A stretch of DNA of 64,000 bases. Source: a virus. Below the pieces are notes generated by a model. The model ran no database searches. It saw only the letters and a program-made list of their open reading frames with translations, and was not told the DNA's origin. Made by a program: the position numbers and the translations under genes. How positions within the stretch are numbered: position 1 is the stretch's first letter; every line of letters starts with the position of its first letter. This document shows positions 62,522 to 64,000 of this stretch, one piece after another. Location of the stretch: positions 124,001 through 188,000 of the IMG/VR virus record IMGVR_UViG_3300021962_000023; one strand, given 5' to 3'.

Positions 62522-63163
62522 TTAAACAATTTCGTATCCTTTTAAGAAAAATTTGTTAGCATGTTTATACTTAACTTCTTCCATTTCACCCGATGGGGAT
62601 TTCATTACAATTAAATCATTTCTACCATAAGTTTGTTTTTTAACAACTTGTGTATTATATACTCTATCTTTAATGGTAATACCATCTAAGTGGTCAATTT
62701 CATGTTGAACTATTACAGTCATCATAGTTTCTACCGAAATTTGCTCTTTATCTCCTTCTGGATTGATTTCAAATGTTAATTCACCTAAATTATCAGTCAT
62801 TACAACAACTTTACATGCTCTAATGGTTCTAATTGATTTCTCTAATGTTTTTGGAATAGATAAGCACCCCTCATAGAAAATAAATCCCTCATTAGAACGA
62901 GATGTAATAACTGGGTTTAGTAAAAATAGTTCTCTACCATTTTCTTCATCTCCAAACTTAATATAGCAAGCTCTTTTTTTAATTCCTAATTGAGTTGCTG
63001 AAATACCCAAACCTGGATATTTTTTCATACCCTCTTTTAGAATATTTTCCAATTCATCTGCTTCCGATTGAGTAAATTCTGATTTGGCTATTGGAGTTTT
63101 TAAATACTCAATGAATTCTTTTGATGTTAATCCATTACTCCCTTTGTCTACGATTAATTTCAT
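62522..63163 (-). CDS. def: Peptide deformylase
   Basis: 213 residues. All three motifs are present: GLGISATQ at 51-58 (motif 1), EGCLS at 98-102 with the metal cysteine C100 (motif 2), and HEIDHLDG from 154 with metal histidines 154 and 158 and E155 (motif 3). Removes formyl groups from nascent proteins. Phage copies often lack the C-terminal helix, but here about 50 residues follow motif 3. It sits 5 bases from the UV endonuclease. It may serve proteins made late in infection when the host enzyme is limiting. Confidence 0.95.
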   Translation of the reverse strand: MKLIVDKGSNGLTSKEFIEYLKTPIAKSEFTQSEADELENILKEGMKKYPGLGISATQLGIKKRACYIKFGDEENGRELFLLNPVITSRSNEGFIFYEGCLSIPKTLEKSIRTIRACKVVVMTDNLGELTFEINPEGDKEQISVETMMTVIVQHEIDHLDGITIKDRVYNTQVVKKQTYGRNDLIVMKSPSGEMEEVKYKHANKFFLKGYEIV

Positions 63164-63168
63164 TTGTT

Positions 63169-64000
63169 TTATTTTATAAATTGTAATATTGCTAATTCTT
63201 TTGCTTTTGCTTCTACCATAATATCTACATTATTACCATATGTTTGTGGTAATGATTCGATATAATCAGAATGAGCTTGTGGTTTACCACCTGCTTTGGA
63301 TTCTGAATAATGAACTACGGGCGTAATACCTTCTGGCCAAGTTGATGTTGCTAACTCTAATGCTTCTTGCTCCGATAAATCACCTGTACAAAACTTATGG
63401 TGATGATAATCGAATACAATAGGAATTTTGATTGCGTTATGGATATACATTAAATCTTTAACAGAATACATAGATGCCTTGTCATCATTCTCTATTGTTA
63501 AGCGATTTTGTACTGATTTAGAGAGTCTTTGGAAGTTTTTGATGAATCTATCCATTGCAGAGATTTTATCTCCGTAAACACCATTACAATGGATATTAAT
63601 CTTATTGTAGGGAGTTTGAGATAATCCCATCATATCGAAGATTTTACCATGCAATTCTAAATCTGCAATTGTAGCTTGGATTACTTTCTCATTTGGAGAA
63701 ACTAACACATTAAATGGACCTGGATGTGATGTGATACGAATATTATTTAATTTAGCATAATCACCTGCTTTTTCCAACTCACTTTTAATTTCTTTGTAAT
63801 CTTTTAGTTGAGTTAAATCTAAGTTATCACCCCACGGAATGATTGCAGAAGATAAACGAAAGAAATGAATCTTATGTTCCTTATTCCACTCTAAAATTTT
63901 AATAATATCTTTAGCATTTGCTAATGACAACTCCGAAACATAATCCAAGCCTTTGGCATTGAATGTTTTCTTCACCATTGAACGATTGGTGGTAACTTTC
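63169..64000 (-). CDS. uvdE: UV DNA-damage endonuclease (UVDE), 5' end beyond window
   Basis: At least 277 residues. An ATG at 63978 exists, but upstream in-frame codons read KVTTNRS before it, matching the TTNRS(M/L) segment that lies inside UVDE proteins, so the true start is beyond 64000. Visible are ELSLANAKDIIKILEWN, FFRLSSAIIPWG, ITSHPGPF near 100, INIHCNG, TIENDD, and FDYHHHKF and PVVHYSES near the end, the TIM-barrel metal ligands (His, Glu, Asp) of the family. It cuts 5' to UV photoproducts, useful to a phage of sunlit water. Confidence 0.95.
   Translation of the reverse strand, partial: KVTTNRSMVKKTFNAKGLDYVSELSLANAKDIIKILEWNKEHKIHFFRLSSAIIPWGDNLDLTQLKDYKEIKSELEKAGDYAKLNNIRITSHPGPFNVLVSPNEKVIQATIADLELHGKIFDMMGLSQTPYNKINIHCNGVYGDKISAMDRFIKNFQRLSKSVQNRLTIENDDKASMYSVKDLMYIHNAIKIPIVFDYHHHKFCTGDLSEQEALELATSTWPEGITPVVHYSESKAGGKPQAHSDYIESLPQTYGNNVDIMVEAKAKELAILQFIK

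Noticed and set aside
1-64000. tRNA genes, CRISPR arrays, IS elements or attachment sites
   Set aside because: All gaps between genes are about 100 bases or less. None holds a cloverleaf, spaced repeats or terminal inverted repeats by eye.

Overview
The window is a 64-kb piece of a large, very AT-rich T4-like (myovirus-type) phage genome, cut at both ends. T4-type genes that can be recognised are the large terminase (gp17-like), primase (gp61-like), a fused gp47/gp46 recombination nuclease, the late sigma factor (gp55-like), and the baseplate proteins gp25, gp6 and a gp5-like spike. Every gene reads leftward (minus strand) except one 59-codon ribbon-helix-helix gene at 36928-37107. The host is probably a member of the Bacteroidota. 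One fibre protein has a DUF5977-like module typical of that phylum, Shine-Dalgarno sequences are mostly absent, and three gaps carry TTTG-N20-TATCTTT(A/G) promoters that fit the Bacteroidota -33/-7 consensus. No tRNA, CRISPR array, IS element or integrase was seen, and no gap exceeds about 100 bases.

Layout from right to left, the direction of transcription. 59-64 kb: UV damage endonuclease (partial), peptide deformylase, a small membrane protein, gp55-like sigma factor, carbamoyltransferase and an SGNH-type protein. 41.6-59.1 kb: baseplate, tail and virion structural block, including the spike, gp25, gp6, a 1686-residue LamG-containing protein and two related virion proteins. 37-41.6 kb: replication and recombination block with T7-type endonuclease I, primase and the fused Mre11/Rad50-like protein. 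36.9-37.1 kb: the lone plus-strand RHH regulator with a palindromic operator candidate. 31.7-36.8 kb: two tail-fibre-type proteins, one with an S74 chaperone. 7-31.7 kb: a glycan and small-molecule cluster of more than 20 genes. 1-7 kb: a 39-residue coupled ORF, a 1471-residue multi-enzyme polyprotein, two small proteins and terminase.

The 7-31.7 kb cluster is the most unusual part. It holds several glycosyltransferases (two are GT7-like enzymes fused to LamG domains), three sugar-nucleotide SDR enzymes, an RmlC-type epimerase, two radical SAM enzymes, three 2-oxoglutarate/Fe(II) oxygenase domains (one fused to an SDR), five SGNH-type proteins, two methyltransferases, two HAD-type proteins and both halves of a minimal E1-like thiamine-diphosphate enzyme. 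It looks like a phage-encoded pathway for making and decorating an unusual, possibly branched, sugar. Start and stop codons overlap through most of the cluster, so it is co-transcribed, and two of the host-type promoters lie inside it. Its target, virion fibres or host surface, cannot be decided from sequence.

Two promoter classes can be proposed: TTTG-N20-TATCTTT before the small gene at 29077, the fusion gene at 11887 and the primase, and an ATATTTAT box 4-23 bases before the start codons of seven structural or head-associated genes. The second box is the reverse complement of the T4 late consensus or a close variant of it, which is unexplained. The 1471-residue polyprotein combines a nucleotidyltransferase, a zincin metallopeptidase, a possible nuclease-like module and an ATP-dependent ligase-like domain. 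T4-prohead-protease-like (I/L/V)-x-E sites sit near its domain borders, so it may be cargo packaged in the head and cut during maturation.
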